From the NCBI GenBank assembly GCA_011947345.1, contig JAAVTG010000554.1, forward strand, positions 62,001 through 126,000: a DNA stretch of 64,000 nucleotides, written 5' to 3'. Origin of the DNA: Phytophthora quininea. Its lineage: Eukaryota; Oomycota; Peronosporomycetes; Peronosporales; Peronosporaceae. The notes beneath the pieces were generated by a model. It was not told the DNA's origin, did no database searches, and saw only the letters and a list, made by a program, of their open reading frames with translations. This document shows, piece after piece, positions 44,372 through 55,457 of the stretch. Each line of letters begins with the position of its first letter. Position 1 is the stretch's first letter. Made by a program: the position numbers and the translations under genes.

Positions 44372-44870
44372 CGCGACCAACAGCAACACCCTCGGAGGAT
44401 CCGGCGGAAGATGTTGCTAAAGGCGTGGAACGGTACACAATTGCTACACAACGATGGGGAAGAGCAAACAGCAGACGCGAATTCGCGGTAGCCAGCTGGT
44501 GGCGGCAAAAGCCGGTGGTCTCTCATACAAACATCAAGTGTAAACGGCTGTCAGGAGCGCAATTATCATGCGATGTGCGCGGAACCTAAAAGCCCTCAAC
44601 GCTCTGCACAACCAGCGCCATTTGCGCTTCAGTGTCGAAGGCCCAGCAGCAGCATCGGCTTCTCCACGTGACTACGGCCCCAGCGTCCGATTACGTATTG
44701 CATCGCCCCATCGCTGTGACTGCACACGCGGTATCTCCGCTTCTACATCAGGGCTTTCCCCGCGGCCATTTGAGCCTGTTAACGACGCCGCCACCTCATA
44801 GCCGCCGCCAGTGTGCGTTTTACAGCGGCTGACTGCAGATCAACCACCGCCTGAGCAGCAAGCAGACGCC
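44372..44870. other. Divergent promoter region between F-box/LRR and ferric-reductase genes
   Basis: About 500 bases. One 29-codon open frame starting MGKSKQQTRIRGSQLVAAKA at 44454 is noted but has no partner exon I can recognise. Otherwise no coding signal. Confidence 0.45.
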
Positions 44871-47246
44871 ATGGTGAACCTGTCGATGGACAGCAACGTG
44901 CTGGACTCGCCCGCAGACTCGCTAGACCTGCGCCAGCCGCCCCCGGATACAGCGGCACGGGCGACAGCAGTCGCGGCGGCGAGAGCAAGTTCTTCGCGCT
45001 CAGCGTGAGCGGCACCAACATGGCCGGCAAACCCTCGGGGCTGGCCACGCCCTTCGTGTACGGCACGCCCGTGGACAAGAACTACAAGACCTGGCCCTTC
45101 GCGGTCGTCTCGCTCTGCGCCTGCGTCGTCATCTTCGCCATCATCTACCACGAACTGCCAGAATACCGGACAGGCTTCAGGTATCGACTCTACGTGCTGT
45201 TCGGCTCGTCAGTGGAGGGCGGCCAGTGGGTCGGAGGACACCGTGAGGCCGTCGAGTTCATCGTCAACTACGTGTTGATTGGCCTACCTTTCATGATTGG
45301 CGGCATGGCTCTGGCGCTGGGAGACGCACTACCGCCGGTACCGACGGGAGTACACCGCACGATCATGCGCTTCCTCAAACGCAAGATTTACGTCGGCACC
45401 ATCAACATCTCGTACGCCGAGTCCATCTGCACGTTGGTGTTCTTGGGACTCAACGCGATCTGGTTCGCTGCCGTGTTCTCGAGGAACTATTCGGATCTGG
45501 TGGACGCCGGCTCCACCGACTCGGCCTCGGTGTTTCGGCTGGTGGGCTACGTGTTCGGATTCAACGCTGTGCTGTGCTTTTCACTGCTGATTATCCCTGC
45601 CACGCGCAACTCGTTCTGGATGATCGCTATGGGCATCGACTACTCGCACGCCATCAAGTACCACCGCTGGATCGGGTTCTTCACGGTGACTATGGTCCAG
45701 CTTCACGCCATCCCGTACTACTACTGTGGTTCAAGAGCGGCACGTTCATCAAGTCGTCAATGCCCTGCCTGGACTGTGACTATGGAACCGAAGGAAAAAC
45801 GCGCTTCCAGAACTTCAATGGCCAACTGGCGTTGCAGTGCTGCATCATCATTGGCATCACGTCGCTGAGCCCCATTCGCCGCAAGTACTACGACCTGTTC
45901 TACTACTGCCACCACCTCTTCATCCTCGTGATTTTCTTCGGGGCGCTGCACTTCTCCCAGTTCGTCATCTGGATGTACCCGGCTGTCTGTCTCTTCGTCA
46001 TGCACCGCATCCTGGCTCGAAGCCAATGCCGCATGCCGTGTGAGGTTGTCGATCTTGAAGCCATTCCCGGTGAGATCACGCGTTTGGTGTTCCGCCGATC
46101 GCCTGGCAAGTCTGGCCACTACCACGCCGGCCAATTCGTGTACCTGCGCATTCCACTGCTCTCGTACACCCAGTGGCACCCGTTCAGTATCAGCTCGTCG
46201 CCTATCGAGTACGAGGACACTTTCACAGTGCACGTTAAGAGCATCGGAAACTGGACAAAGTCGTTATATGCGGTGGCTATTCAAGCACGAGAGGAACGCA
46301 AGATGCCACTCGTCTACGTCGACGGCTTTTACGGCAAATGTCGGACGACTTCCAGCAGTACCCTGCGCTTGTTTTCGTGGCTGGTGGCATTGGTGCTACG
46401 CCGATTATCAGCATTGTCGGCAAAATCCTGGACTGTATGCGCAACAGCGACCCGAACATGGAGTTCACGCAGGTGTACTTCCACTGGACGTCGCGTGAGA
46501 TCGGCATCTTCCACGAGTTCGAGCCGCTTCTGGACGCCATTGATCAGTTCGACCCGGACCACGTCAAGTTCAAAGTGCGCCTGTGCTTCACTGGTGACCA
46601 GCACTTGGGCGGTGTGGACATCCCTAACGGCATCACGCTGAAGCCGATGGACGACACGAGCATGATTCCGACACGTCCGTTTTTCCAGTCGTCGCGGTCG
46701 GTCTCCCGTCAAATGCTGCTGTTCTTCGTGACGTTCACGGCCAGCTTCTGGTGCCTCTTCTTCATCCGCTACGACTACCCGATTCTGGGCCACCTTCGTG
46801 CTAAGCAGAACATGTGGCCGATGCAGCGTGTCGTGGAGGTTCTCATCATGATCCTTGGAGCTGGTGTGGGCTGGGTGGTGGCGGTCTCGGAGCCAACTCC
46901 GCGCTCTATGAGCCGAATGGAGAAGTCGCGTCTGATGCCTACACTTGGTGCCACCTACGGACCTCAGGAAACCAACAACGATGATCGTGGTGGATCGGAC
47001 TACTCGCACTCGCTGTCGTTCGATGGCCAGGAGGTTGAGTTCCACCACCCCGTGAGCCGCACACGGCTAAACGTCAAGGAGTTGTTCAGCGAAGTAGTGA
47101 AGGAGCAGTCGCACAACTTTGCCGTCAACATCACCGGCATCGGCACATGGGTATCCGGCCCCATGGGTCTGATCCACGCCGTGGAGACCGAGGCCTCCAA
47201 CTTTGCTGGGATCTTCGATGTGCACTTTGAGGAGTTTGAGATGTAG
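44871..47246 (+). CDS. Ferric-reductase / NADPH-oxidase-like flavocytochrome
   Basis: Intronless. ATG 44871 (MVNLSMDSNVLDSPADSLDL), a slip in a run of C near 44945, then SKFFALSVSG and a first membrane helix. The haem-binding core has paired histidines: HAIKYHRWIGFFTVTMVQLH and YYCHHLFILVIFFGALH. The FAD site is YTQWHPFSISSSPIEYEDTF, the NADPH site LVFVAGGIGATPIISIVGKI, and the C-terminal nucleotide motif GTWVSGPMGLIHAVE. Two more helices (LLFFVTFTASFWCLFF, VLIMILGAGVGWVVAV) sit inside the NADPH domain, a feature of plant FRO ferric-chelate reductases rather than phagocyte-type oxidases. It moves electrons from NADPH to Fe3+ or O2 across the membrane. Further one-base slips lie near 45733 and 46337. 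Confidence 0.82.
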
Positions 47247-47648
47247 AACCCTCCGGCCGTGTGGTGCCAAGTGCAGTTTGTTGTCGTCGCGCTTTTCGTT
47301 GTTAATCCTAATTAGTAAGGTGCTTTTCCTATAGCTAGTCTTCGTTACCTTTGTATTCGATAAGCCCATCAAAGAAAGCACCAACTCGTTTGAAAAATTT
47401 CGTTGCAGTCGCCAACTCCTTTCGTACCGTTAAACAGCACTCAATCTTCTTCAGACTAGTAGACTTCCTCAAACTCCTCCTGAACCTGTAAACCTGAACG
47501 CCCAGCAAGACAAAACAAAATCGACGGAAGAGCGAAGCTTGAGAGCCAAAGATGGTCTGAAGTGTGGTGTTCACAATCCCTCTTCGTTGTCATTTGCTAC
47601 CAAAGCTGGACGCACGAGTTCAAGCCAAGCACAGACTGACTCTCCACT
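47247..47648. other. 3' ends of two convergent genes, nothing coding recognised
   Basis: About 400 bases between the stop of the ferric-reductase gene and the stop of eL33. Only short unconvincing open frames. Presumably terminators of both genes. Confidence 0.5.
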
Positions 47649-47984
47649 CTAGACGCGGCTCGGGTAGAGCATGACGCGCACGCTCTTGCTGATGGCCTCG
47701 GCCGGCAGGTTCTTGGCGAACTTGGCGCGCACGACACCGTTGCTGCCGTGGGCGCGCATGACCTTGCCCCAGACGACGCGGAACTGCGAGCCGTTCTTGA
47801 GGGCCTTGGCCTTGTAGATGTAGGCGATCTTCTTGCCCAGGTAGAAGTCCACGTCCTTCTTGTCCGTCAGGCCCTGGATCTTGACCAGCGCCGTGTGCGA
47901 GTACTGGTTGCGCAGGCCACGCTTGTAGCCGAGGAACACGCCCTTGACGTAGAGGCGGGTGGGCTGACCAGACGAAGCGACCAT
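47649..47984 (-). CDS. RPL35A: 60S ribosomal protein eL33 (L35a)
   Basis: Single exon from ATG 47984. The protein [77 protein letters not shown] and [10 protein letters not shown] is eL33 over its whole length (111 residues), part of the large ribosomal subunit. A long in-frame open stretch upstream (to 48287) is basic but unlike any eL33, so the ATG beside the conserved start is chosen; a 5' untranslated intron is possible. Confidence 0.95.
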   Translation of the reverse strand: MVASSGQPTRLYVKGVFLGYKRGLRNQYSHTALVKIQGLTDKKDVDFYLGKKIAYIYKAKALKNGSQFRVVWGKVMRAHGSNGVVRAKFAKNLPAEAISKSVRVMLYPSRV

Positions 47985-48548
47985 TTTAAAACTGGAGTTC
48001 TGTATGCACACCACCACATTAGACCAACTTGCTCTTATAGCCGCCGCTCTACTGGTCGCCCTCGCGGCTGGTAGTCTGTCACTGGAGGTCGGATCTGTCT
48101 GTAGATTTCGAGCGTGCGCATGCGGCTGGCGACTGCGTTTGGGGAGCGACGTTCCGAGTAGAGCGGCGCTGTCATGGCTGCGAGCAACGTACCAGTCGGA
48201 TGAATTGAACGAGCGAGGGACTGAAGGTGTGGGCGGAGTGACGGGCGACAGACAGCGGCGGTGGCCCAATCGATTGGCCGCCAACAACCAGTGGTAGAGA
48301 CCTCTGCAGAGATAGTATACTAGGACAAAGAAGACGCTACTATCCTGACTTCAGTAGAGACTATACGAAACCAATGATATCGAGACTAGGATAGGATTGT
48401 CAGAATACATTACCCTACCCGAAGCCTCTTACAAACATCAAGTGGAAATTGGAGACACGGATCCTAATCTAGGATGAACAATCGAGATGGCTACACAAAA
48501 GACAACATCCTGCATTTCGTTTCCTCTAGCTCAAGCTCGATGCCTTCC
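47985..48548. other. Upstream region of eL33 and 3' region of the helicase gene
   Basis: About 560 bases. Nothing coding recognised. Sequence around 48300-48480 is A/T-richer than its neighbours and looks like ordinary intergenic DNA. Confidence 0.45.
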
Positions 48549-50598
48549 TTACACGCCCGACTTCTTGGCGAAGAACGTGGGGGCGATCTCCACAAGCCAC
48601 TCCTTCTCGATCACCAGTACCGAGCGAATGTAGTGCTTGCTCGTGAACACCAGCTCGTTGTAGACGACCCACTTGGGTGGCGGGTTGCGCATGAACAGCG
48701 ACGATGACGGGTGCACCTTGACGATCTCCGACGGCCCGCACATGGTCTTGTAGGCCGTCTTGGACCCGCCACCCAGACCTTCTGCCACAGATCGCATTGC
48801 TGTGTTCAGGAAGAAGCCTGCCACGATGCTTTTCCGTAGAGGATCAATGTCCGGGAAGCTCGAGTCGATCGGCAGCTCCAGCTTCTCCAAGTAGCCCTTG
48901 AGCTGCAACCGCACGCTTTCTACGCGCGTCATGGCGCGGTGGTTGATGTAGTGGTCGCGACACCACTTGTTGCGCTGCTTGGCGCCGCACTGCATGTAGC
49001 CGTTGAAGACGTTCAGCAACGTGATTTGGTCGCCTTCATAGGCGACGAACCGCGCACGAGACTGCGCCGCCTCTGCCTTCTTGTCTCGAGGAGAATAGAA
49101 GATGGATTCGACAGACAACATGGAGACAACACTCAACGCTTCCTCTGCACAACCCAACTCCGTCGCCTTCAGCAACATCACAGCAAACATTGGCTCCACG
49201 GGCAGACCTGCCATCTGCCGACCGCGCTTGGTCAACTGGCCCTTGTTATCCAACGCTTCCAGCGCGAAAAGCTTCTCAAGTGCTTTAATCAGAGACGTCT
49301 TTAACGGCTTCTCGATGAAGTCAAAGCCGAGTACATCGTCGATGCCCATGCACTTGAGTTGCAGAACGACGACCTCCAGGCTCACACGCTGAATATCTGG
49401 GATTGCACGCTCCGGCAGCTGCTCGAACGTCTCCTCAGGGAACAATCGGTAGCATACTCCCGGAGCCTCGCGTCCAGCTCGACCTGTACGCTGCCAAGCC
49501 TGAGCCTTCGAAACAGATTCTGTCTGCAGCATTTCCATACCACTCGAAGCGACAAACGAGCGCTGCTTGACTAATCCCGTATCAACTACATAGCGAACGC
49601 CGTTGATGGTAATGGATGTTTCTGCAATATTGGTAGCGAGAATCACTTTCCGCACACCAGGAGGAGCCGGCTCGAACACCTTCATCTGCTGTTCGCGAGG
49701 CATAGCCGCAAAGATAGGACACACCATGAGCTTCAGCGCCTCAGCAGGTAAAGACCTCGCGTACTCTTCTAGCAGCGTCTCCAGCGTCTCAATATCCTCC
49801 TGACCCGTCAGAAACACCAGAATACTGCCATTCTTCGTCTTTTCCTCCAAATGAATCTGCAGCACAGCAATTAGCGCTGCATCCAGATAATCTGGCTGCG
49901 TCTTGGCTGTATAATACACATCCACCTGGAACATTCGTCCGGGAATCTGCACGATCGCCGGGTTAAAGTCCCCAAAGAACCTTTTGAACAGCGCCACATC
50001 AAGCGTAGCAGACATGACCACTACCTTGAGGTCCTTCCGCTTCCGCATGGCTCGCTTCACAATACCGAACAGAATGTCCGTCTGCAGAGTCCGCTCGTGG
50101 GCTTCATCCAGCACTACCACAGAGTATCTGTCCAGCGTTGGCGACAGCAGCGCCTCTCGCACCAGCATACCGTCCGTCATGAACTTGAGTCTCGTGTTCT
50201 TGGACGTCGTGTCGTCAAACCGCACGCAGTAGCCCACGGCGTCTCCGATAGAGCCTCTATTAGCCTCCTCACACTCGTTGGGCCACTGTGATGGCAGCGA
50301 CGCGTCTCGGCTGCGTGATGGCCACTCGGGCGTTGGCTCGGTCGCTCTCCCATAGATACTGAGGGATCTGAGTTGTCTTTCCGCTGCCAGTCTCGCCCAC
50401 GAGGATCACCACTTGGTTGTTGCGCACACTGTCGATGATCTTGCTGCGGTGCGCGTAGATGGGGAGCTTCTGGCGGGTGCGCTGCAGCTCCTGCATGGCT
50501 GGCGTCAAGTTGGGACGGTGCTGATGCTTCTTATGCTTGTGGTTGGGGCCCGTGGAGCCCATAGGACGCTTGCGCGCGCCCTGCATGCTGGTCGCCAT
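48549..50598 (-). CDS. DEAH-box RNA helicase (DHX33-like)
   Basis: From ATG 50598 ([20 protein letters not shown]) a short basic start leads to the helicase core. Motif I is [18 protein letters not shown], Ia [69 protein letters not shown] and [22 protein letters not shown]. The HA2/winged-helix region and the OB-fold ([20 protein letters not shown]) follow. The short N-terminus and the motif VI neighbourhood resemble DHX33-type nucleolar helicases more than PRP2/16/22, but this is judged by eye. It unwinds RNA using ATP. One base is missing near 50266. No introns. It lies 126 bases downstream of, and on the same strand as, the COP9 gene. Confidence 0.9.
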
Positions 50599-50636
50599 GA
50601 AGTGCAGCGAGTAATGACCAAGGAATTGACACGTTT

Positions 50637-50643
50637 GAAATGA
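50637..50643 (-). promoter_or_regulatory. Initiator element of the DEAH helicase gene
   Basis: TCATTTC on the minus strand fits the oomycete initiator TCAYTYY and lies 39-45 bases upstream of the ATG at 50598, inside the short gap after the COP9 subunit gene. Confidence 0.4.
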
Positions 50644-50723
50644 AGCGACTTGATAGGTCAAAAATGGAGAAATTAAAAGCTTCAAGATGGGCGTTAGAAG
50701 TTGCTGCAGCAGATGACTGCACC

Positions 50724-51837
50724 TTACATACGGCCTTTGCGGCCCATCGAGTGCATGCGCTGCTTGGCTGCCGCTCTGAAAGATGCAATAATATAGGTTA
50801 GATACGACAAAATGACTGAAAATGGTCATGGCAAACGAGTACCCTCGTCGAGGTGCATGCTCCGGAGAGAACATAAAGTCGTCGCGGAATGAAGCGGTGG
50901 GACCGGTAGGAGTCTTTCGCTCGTTGGCGCGAGCAGTCATCTTGGTCCGGATAGCTTCCTCGCGAGTCCGCTCGTCCTCCTCCTTCTTCTCCGCAACACT
51001 GACAGAGAAAACAGAAGAGTCATCCCTTAAGCCGTCTTGCCATGAAAAGAAAGGTGCTCCGGGTGTTCTTACCTGAGGATGGTGTTGATCTTCTCGTTAA
51101 TCTCTGCCGACTGCACCTTCCAGTTCATCAGCTTCTCGATCATGCTGTCAATGTCTCCGTGGTGGGTGTCTCGACCCACCGCGTACTTGACCACGAAGCT
51201 GCGCGACTTTTGATCCAGCTTGCCTTGCACCAGACCCTGCAAGAAAACGACCATCAATTTCGTGTGTACAATAGTCATATTTGTACTCTGAACTGTTGTC
51301 CATACCGAGTAGATGGTGTCGATCAAGATATCTTCCACTTCACGCACACTGGAAACACCCAGGTCTTGCATCAACGTGTCGTATGGGATATTCTGTATAA
51401 ACACAACCCAGTCAGTCTAAAGCACCCAGCAACCATTCACCCTACGCCTTCCACCTTGAATCTGTGGGCGAGCGACACGGCCGTGAGCTTGCGCAGCTTG
51501 TTAATCTGCTGCGGTGTCAGCTCCGGCAGCGCCTCTCTGAGCTGCAATCGATAAGCAAACACATTAGACCCCAAATATTACAGCAAGAAAAGAACCCATT
51601 CAACTAACCAATGTAATCGCTGTAGGTGCCGAAGCAGAAGATCCGCAGCAGCTCGTAGTGGCCGCTGTACTCCGAGTCCTTGAGCGCCTCCACGTTGGGC
51701 GAGTCCAGCAGCTCACGGAACACGAACAGCTTCTTGTTGCTCAGCACCTGCTGGATCAGCGCCACGCAGGCGCGGCCGCGGGCGTTCTTGGCCAGCAGCG
51801 TGAACTGCTCGAGGCTGGCGGCGCCGGCTGCATCCAT
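50724..51837 (-). CDS. COP9 signalosome subunit 7
   Basis: ATG 51837 starts [20 protein letters not shown]. Exons give [81 protein letters not shown], then [24 protein letters not shown] and [20 protein letters not shown]. This is the PCI domain (helical plus winged-helix) of CSN7, a scaffold subunit of the COP9 signalosome that removes NEDD8 from cullins. The C-terminal tail ([18 protein letters not shown], ending HSMGRKGRM at 50724) follows after two more introns. All six joints keep the frame. Given three F-box receptors and an F-box/LRR gene in the same window, cullin-ligase regulation is well represented, though there is no sign this is more than chance. Confidence 0.87.
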
Positions 51838-51932
51838 CGTGTTTTCTGCCGAATCAAAATGGAGATATTTACGACAGAAAATGACAATAGGATTTTCAAA
51901 CCCTAGTCGGTACTTAATATTATGTAAGATTG

Positions 51933-51939
51933 TCATTCC
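51933..51939 (+). promoter_or_regulatory. Initiator element of the NSE2-like gene
   Basis: TCATTCC matches the oomycete initiator TCAYTYY and lies about 58-64 bases upstream of ATG 51997, in the short divergent gap to the COP9 gene. Confidence 0.4.
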
Positions 51940-51996
51940 ACTTCAAGATGGAGGAATTGAGCGCGACATTGCGCTGGCGCTGCCAGTGTGCTCAAG

Positions 51997-52853
51997 ATGG
52001 CTCTGTATTCGGTCAACAAGCGGTCTCTGGAGATGCGCAAGAATGTCTTTGAGACTATGGAAATGCTGGGCAACAACGCTGCATTGGCCCAGAGCTCGAG
52101 CGATGACAAGCTGCTGCAGAGTTGGGACGAGACGGCCAAAGACTTCGTGCAGCTGGAGACGCAGCTCAATAACTACTTACAGCAGCTGCAGACGCTCGAG
52201 CCGTCGGTGGAGAGCGGCGCTTTGCAGCAGGAACAAATCGACGACATGCTTGAGCGCAGTCTGGAGGAGCCAACAGTCAACGCAGCCTTGTCCCAGGCGT
52301 ACAAGAAGTTCTGCAACCGCGCAGGGGTAGGACGAGGTAGAGCAGAGCATGGTTTATTTACTGAGGGTGTCTTGATGGTGTAGATTGAGCTAGGACACGA
52401 TGAAGAAGTGGTTCCCAAGAGAGCGAGAGCACCCACAGCACAATCTGTCCCGTGACGCAGTTGGAGATGGAGGACCCGCTCAAAAAGTACGTCTACTACG
52501 AGGCATTGCTCAACGAATGGAGTGACCATTGTGTGTCTGTGTTTGGACAGTTCCGTTTGTGGCCACACGTACTAAAAGAAAGGGATCACGGCGCACTTGC
52601 GGCGCAGTAACAAATGCCCGGTTGCAGGCTGCCGGCAAAATGTTGATGCTAAAAGGTTGGAGCGCGACGTGGAGATGGAAGTGGTTCTTGCCAAACAGTA
52701 CGTGAATGCAGACGTCCTGATGAAGTTTTAATACTGACGGAAACTTGTGCTAAAACTGTTTCTGCCATTCAGCAGGACAGCGCGAGCAAAAGCTCCAGCG
52801 AGCCACCACTTTTTGGCGAAGAGGATGACGATGATGAATATGTCGTGGAGTAG
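51997..52853 (+). CDS. NSE2/MMS21-like SUMO ligase of the SMC5/6 complex
   Basis: Exon 1 (MALYSVNKRSLEMRKNVFET) is a long helical region (WDETAKDFVQLETQLNNYLQ) as in NSE2, which binds the SMC5 arm. After an intron (about 52327 to 52383) comes an acidic/basic linker, a one-base slip near 52435, and the SP-RING: ICPVTQLEMEDPLKN, then after another intron SVCGHTY, then KKGITAHLRRSNKCPVAGCR and LERDVEMEVVLAKQ. The Cys/His set of a zf-Nse SP-RING is present. Directly after CGHTY there is an in-frame TAA (near 52573) while homology continues unchanged beyond it. The last exon is acidic, ending DDDDEYVVE at 52853. The enzyme attaches SUMO to repair proteins; the stop leaves this copy doubtful. Confidence 0.72.
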
Positions 52854-52935
52854 TGTGCTGCTTGCGTGAAACTCGTGATGAGGTTTGTCGAGACGCCGGC
52901 GTTTAATCTCATCAAGAAAAAATATCGTCGCAAAC

Positions 52936-55228
52936 TCACCCCATACGATCGGTGTTACAGCCTCTCGGTCGCTTTACTCCGACGGTAGCCCTGTTCTGGG
53001 TGATAGCATTCTCATCGAGCATACCAAGACGTGTGAGCCGGTCAAATTCAGCAACGTACGCTGGCATCTGTGGTCCGTATACCCCTTGCTTCTTCACTAG
53101 TTTTACGTAGGCATCCAAGCCATAACCACACAATCACGGCCATCGGTGCCTTAATTTTCCCACGAAGCAATTTAGCCCGAACACGTGCGTGAGCTATGTT
53201 TGTGAAACCTCTAACTTCGAGGGACTCTTCTGGGCTATCTAGGAATTCAACAACCCGAGCAGCATCAGGGAAATCAGCGACAGGAACTTCCCATTTGAAT
53301 GACTTCTTGCGTTCTGCAATCTGGGCAGCCAGCCACCCAGAACGCCTCGAGAAAAGGGAGTTAATACCGCAAGGTGGTCTGTCGATGTTGTCTTGTCGAT
53401 GCATTTCAAGAACACGTTCGTAATTGATCCCAGATCTTTCACATTAACAGAGTCGAACAAACCCACAATGTCACGCAAACGGTGCGAGTTTCTGCATGCC
53501 ACAGCAAACTCGCACAGCGAAATAACGTCTGTGGTAACTGCGAAATAACTTGATTTGGTGATCGATTCACGTGCTTTCCCAATGGCCAAGTCAAGCAGAG
53601 TATTTTGTGCTGCAGCATTTTCTTCGAGGGTGGCTGCCAATTTTACTACGAGGTCCAGAACAAGCCCTTTGATATCAATCGCGCGCATAATCATGGGACC
53701 TACAGTGCTCCAGCCAAACTTATCGACGAACACAGCAAACGCTCGGACGACCTCACTCTTCCTGCTGAGTTGGTTGAAATAGTTATCGATGAATATTTGG
53801 ACGAGGCCCAGACCCTCCAGTTCGGCTATGGCCCCGCACAGAATTTGGCAATACTCCACAGACAAATTGTTGATTCTTGTGGCGATATTTGGAGCAATTC
53901 TTGTCTCCTGTGTGCGCGATGCACGGTTCAACACTATCCGAAGCTTGGAGAAATTGATAGGGTTTTCAGTTACAGTAACTGCCGTGGCTGCAAACTTCCC
54001 CATCAGCTCGTATAACTCCATGAGGTCAATATCATCCGCCCACGCAACGACTAAACAGTATTCATTATGGTCACGATCCCCAGCAAGTCTCCGACGCTTT
54101 CCTTATGCGGATTCAAGACGTTGAGTCTTGTCAGCCAGTGGGTAAGCGTGCTATCACCCAGCTTCTTGCCGGTCGTCAAATGCCATGATGCAAACAAAGC
54201 CTCGTTACGAAATTCAAGACAAACCAAGTGAAACTGTAGCTTCTTTCCTGGAGGAAGACGATTGTTCACACTTCGCAACAACTGGAATCGATCAAAATCT
54301 ATCCCAGAAAAAGCGTCAATACCATTCGCCTGAATCTTCGCCGTCGTACACGACTTGGATAGCAACAACGCAAAGCGCAGGTACTCATCGTTGCCACCAG
54401 ATGAAACGTTTCCTTGAACTGTCTTCATTATGTTGAAGAGTTCCGCTCGCAGTGGATTGACGGTCTTATCCCTGGCAACAGACGCCCCGCACGGCAAACT
54501 GAGAGCAAACTCCATCAGTAAACGATAGCCACTTGTAACCTTCTCCATCGAGTACGAACAACCAGCCTCCAAGACAACATACTGGGGTTTGAACGGTGCT
54601 GTTCCGTCCACTCCACCGAGATCGTAGCTTGCCTTCTTCCGCGTTGCTTCCTCATCCACCACTAGGTGCCCTCCATCACACTCCGAAGGCAACTGCACCA
54701 GCAAGCTCGCCACCACTCGTCTCTCTTCATGATGACCTTCCAGGCATTCGATTCCACCACCCACTCCAATGATCAGTATCTTCACCAGCACAAGCTCTAG
54801 CTTAACTCCTAGATACCCGAGTCTGCCAGGGAAGTCCTCGCACATACGATGAAGACCTGGTTCCCATTCAGGGTTCGTCATCTTCACCTGATTGGGTCTC
54901 AAACTCCACACGCTCTCTCCTTGTTGTTTGCATAGGGGCAATAACGTCGTCACTTGATCCTTGCGAATCGGAAGAGAGACCCACCAACGCCGTCTACACT
55001 AAGGCCGGGTAGCACCGGCATCTCCTTGGCCAACCCTCCGAATGAGCTGTCGACTACAAGCTCCATGGATCGTCCAACCCTCCCCAACACGTCGCTGATC
55101 TTCTGGCATACGAGCCCCTGGGGCTCGTGCACCTCTTGCATACGACGCTCCTCCCGATATTTCGCCACATACACGTCTTCACTTGAGCAGCGCGACTCGA
55201 CATCGTTTTCACTCTCTTCACTGTCCAT
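52936..55228 (-). CDS. Large oomycete protein of 2OG-Fe-oxygenase-like family, metal ligands missing, copy D
   Basis: ATG 55228 gives an acidic start MDSEESENDVESRCSSEDVY. A slip in a run of G near 54970 leads to LRPNQVKMTNPEWEPGLHRM, then KILIIGVGGGIECLEGHHEE, RRVVASLLVQLPSECDGGHL, YVVLEAGCSYSMEKVTSGYR, and long helical regions (YLRFALLLSKSCTTAKIQAN). The C-terminal module reads FKWEVPVADFPDAARVVEFL, ESLEVRGFTNIAHARVRAKL. Large fungal and oomycete 2OG-oxygenase-like proteins have LLYxxGxxFxxHxDxE at the position of KILIIGVGGGIECLEGH and then LVVQLPSxxxGG; the His-x-Asp is not present here. At least four frame slips occur (near 54970, 54060, 53285 and 53110). Function unknown. Confidence 0.55.
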
Positions 55229-55457
55229 TGCGCTTCTCCTTCTCTCGGAAAATCGAAGAATGGCGTCAATTCAAGCCAGGGTCGTATTCTGCACGAGCAA
55301 CTCACAGCACCAGGCAATCCGCATGCCATGTGCTGCTTCCTCTCTCAAACACTCCCACCCGAACGTGGACATCTTGTCTACCTGGAGGAGGTTGTGTGCA
55401 CTTTGTATCCATCATGACTATCGCTGTAATTACCACATCCGAAAATATTCGGTCGCC

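Noticed and set aside
46329..47048. 239-codon minus-strand frame
   Set aside because: Shadow of the ferric-reductase NADPH domain, which is clearly coding on the plus strand.
47985..48287. 100-codon N-terminal extension of eL33
   Set aside because: eL33 starts at the conserved block; the extension is not similar to any ribosomal protein and probably is 5' untranslated sequence.
54954..55457. In-frame extension upstream of the glycosyltransferase-like gene
   Set aside because: It is antisense to the conserved N-terminal exon of copy D; the ATG at 55458 is a better start.
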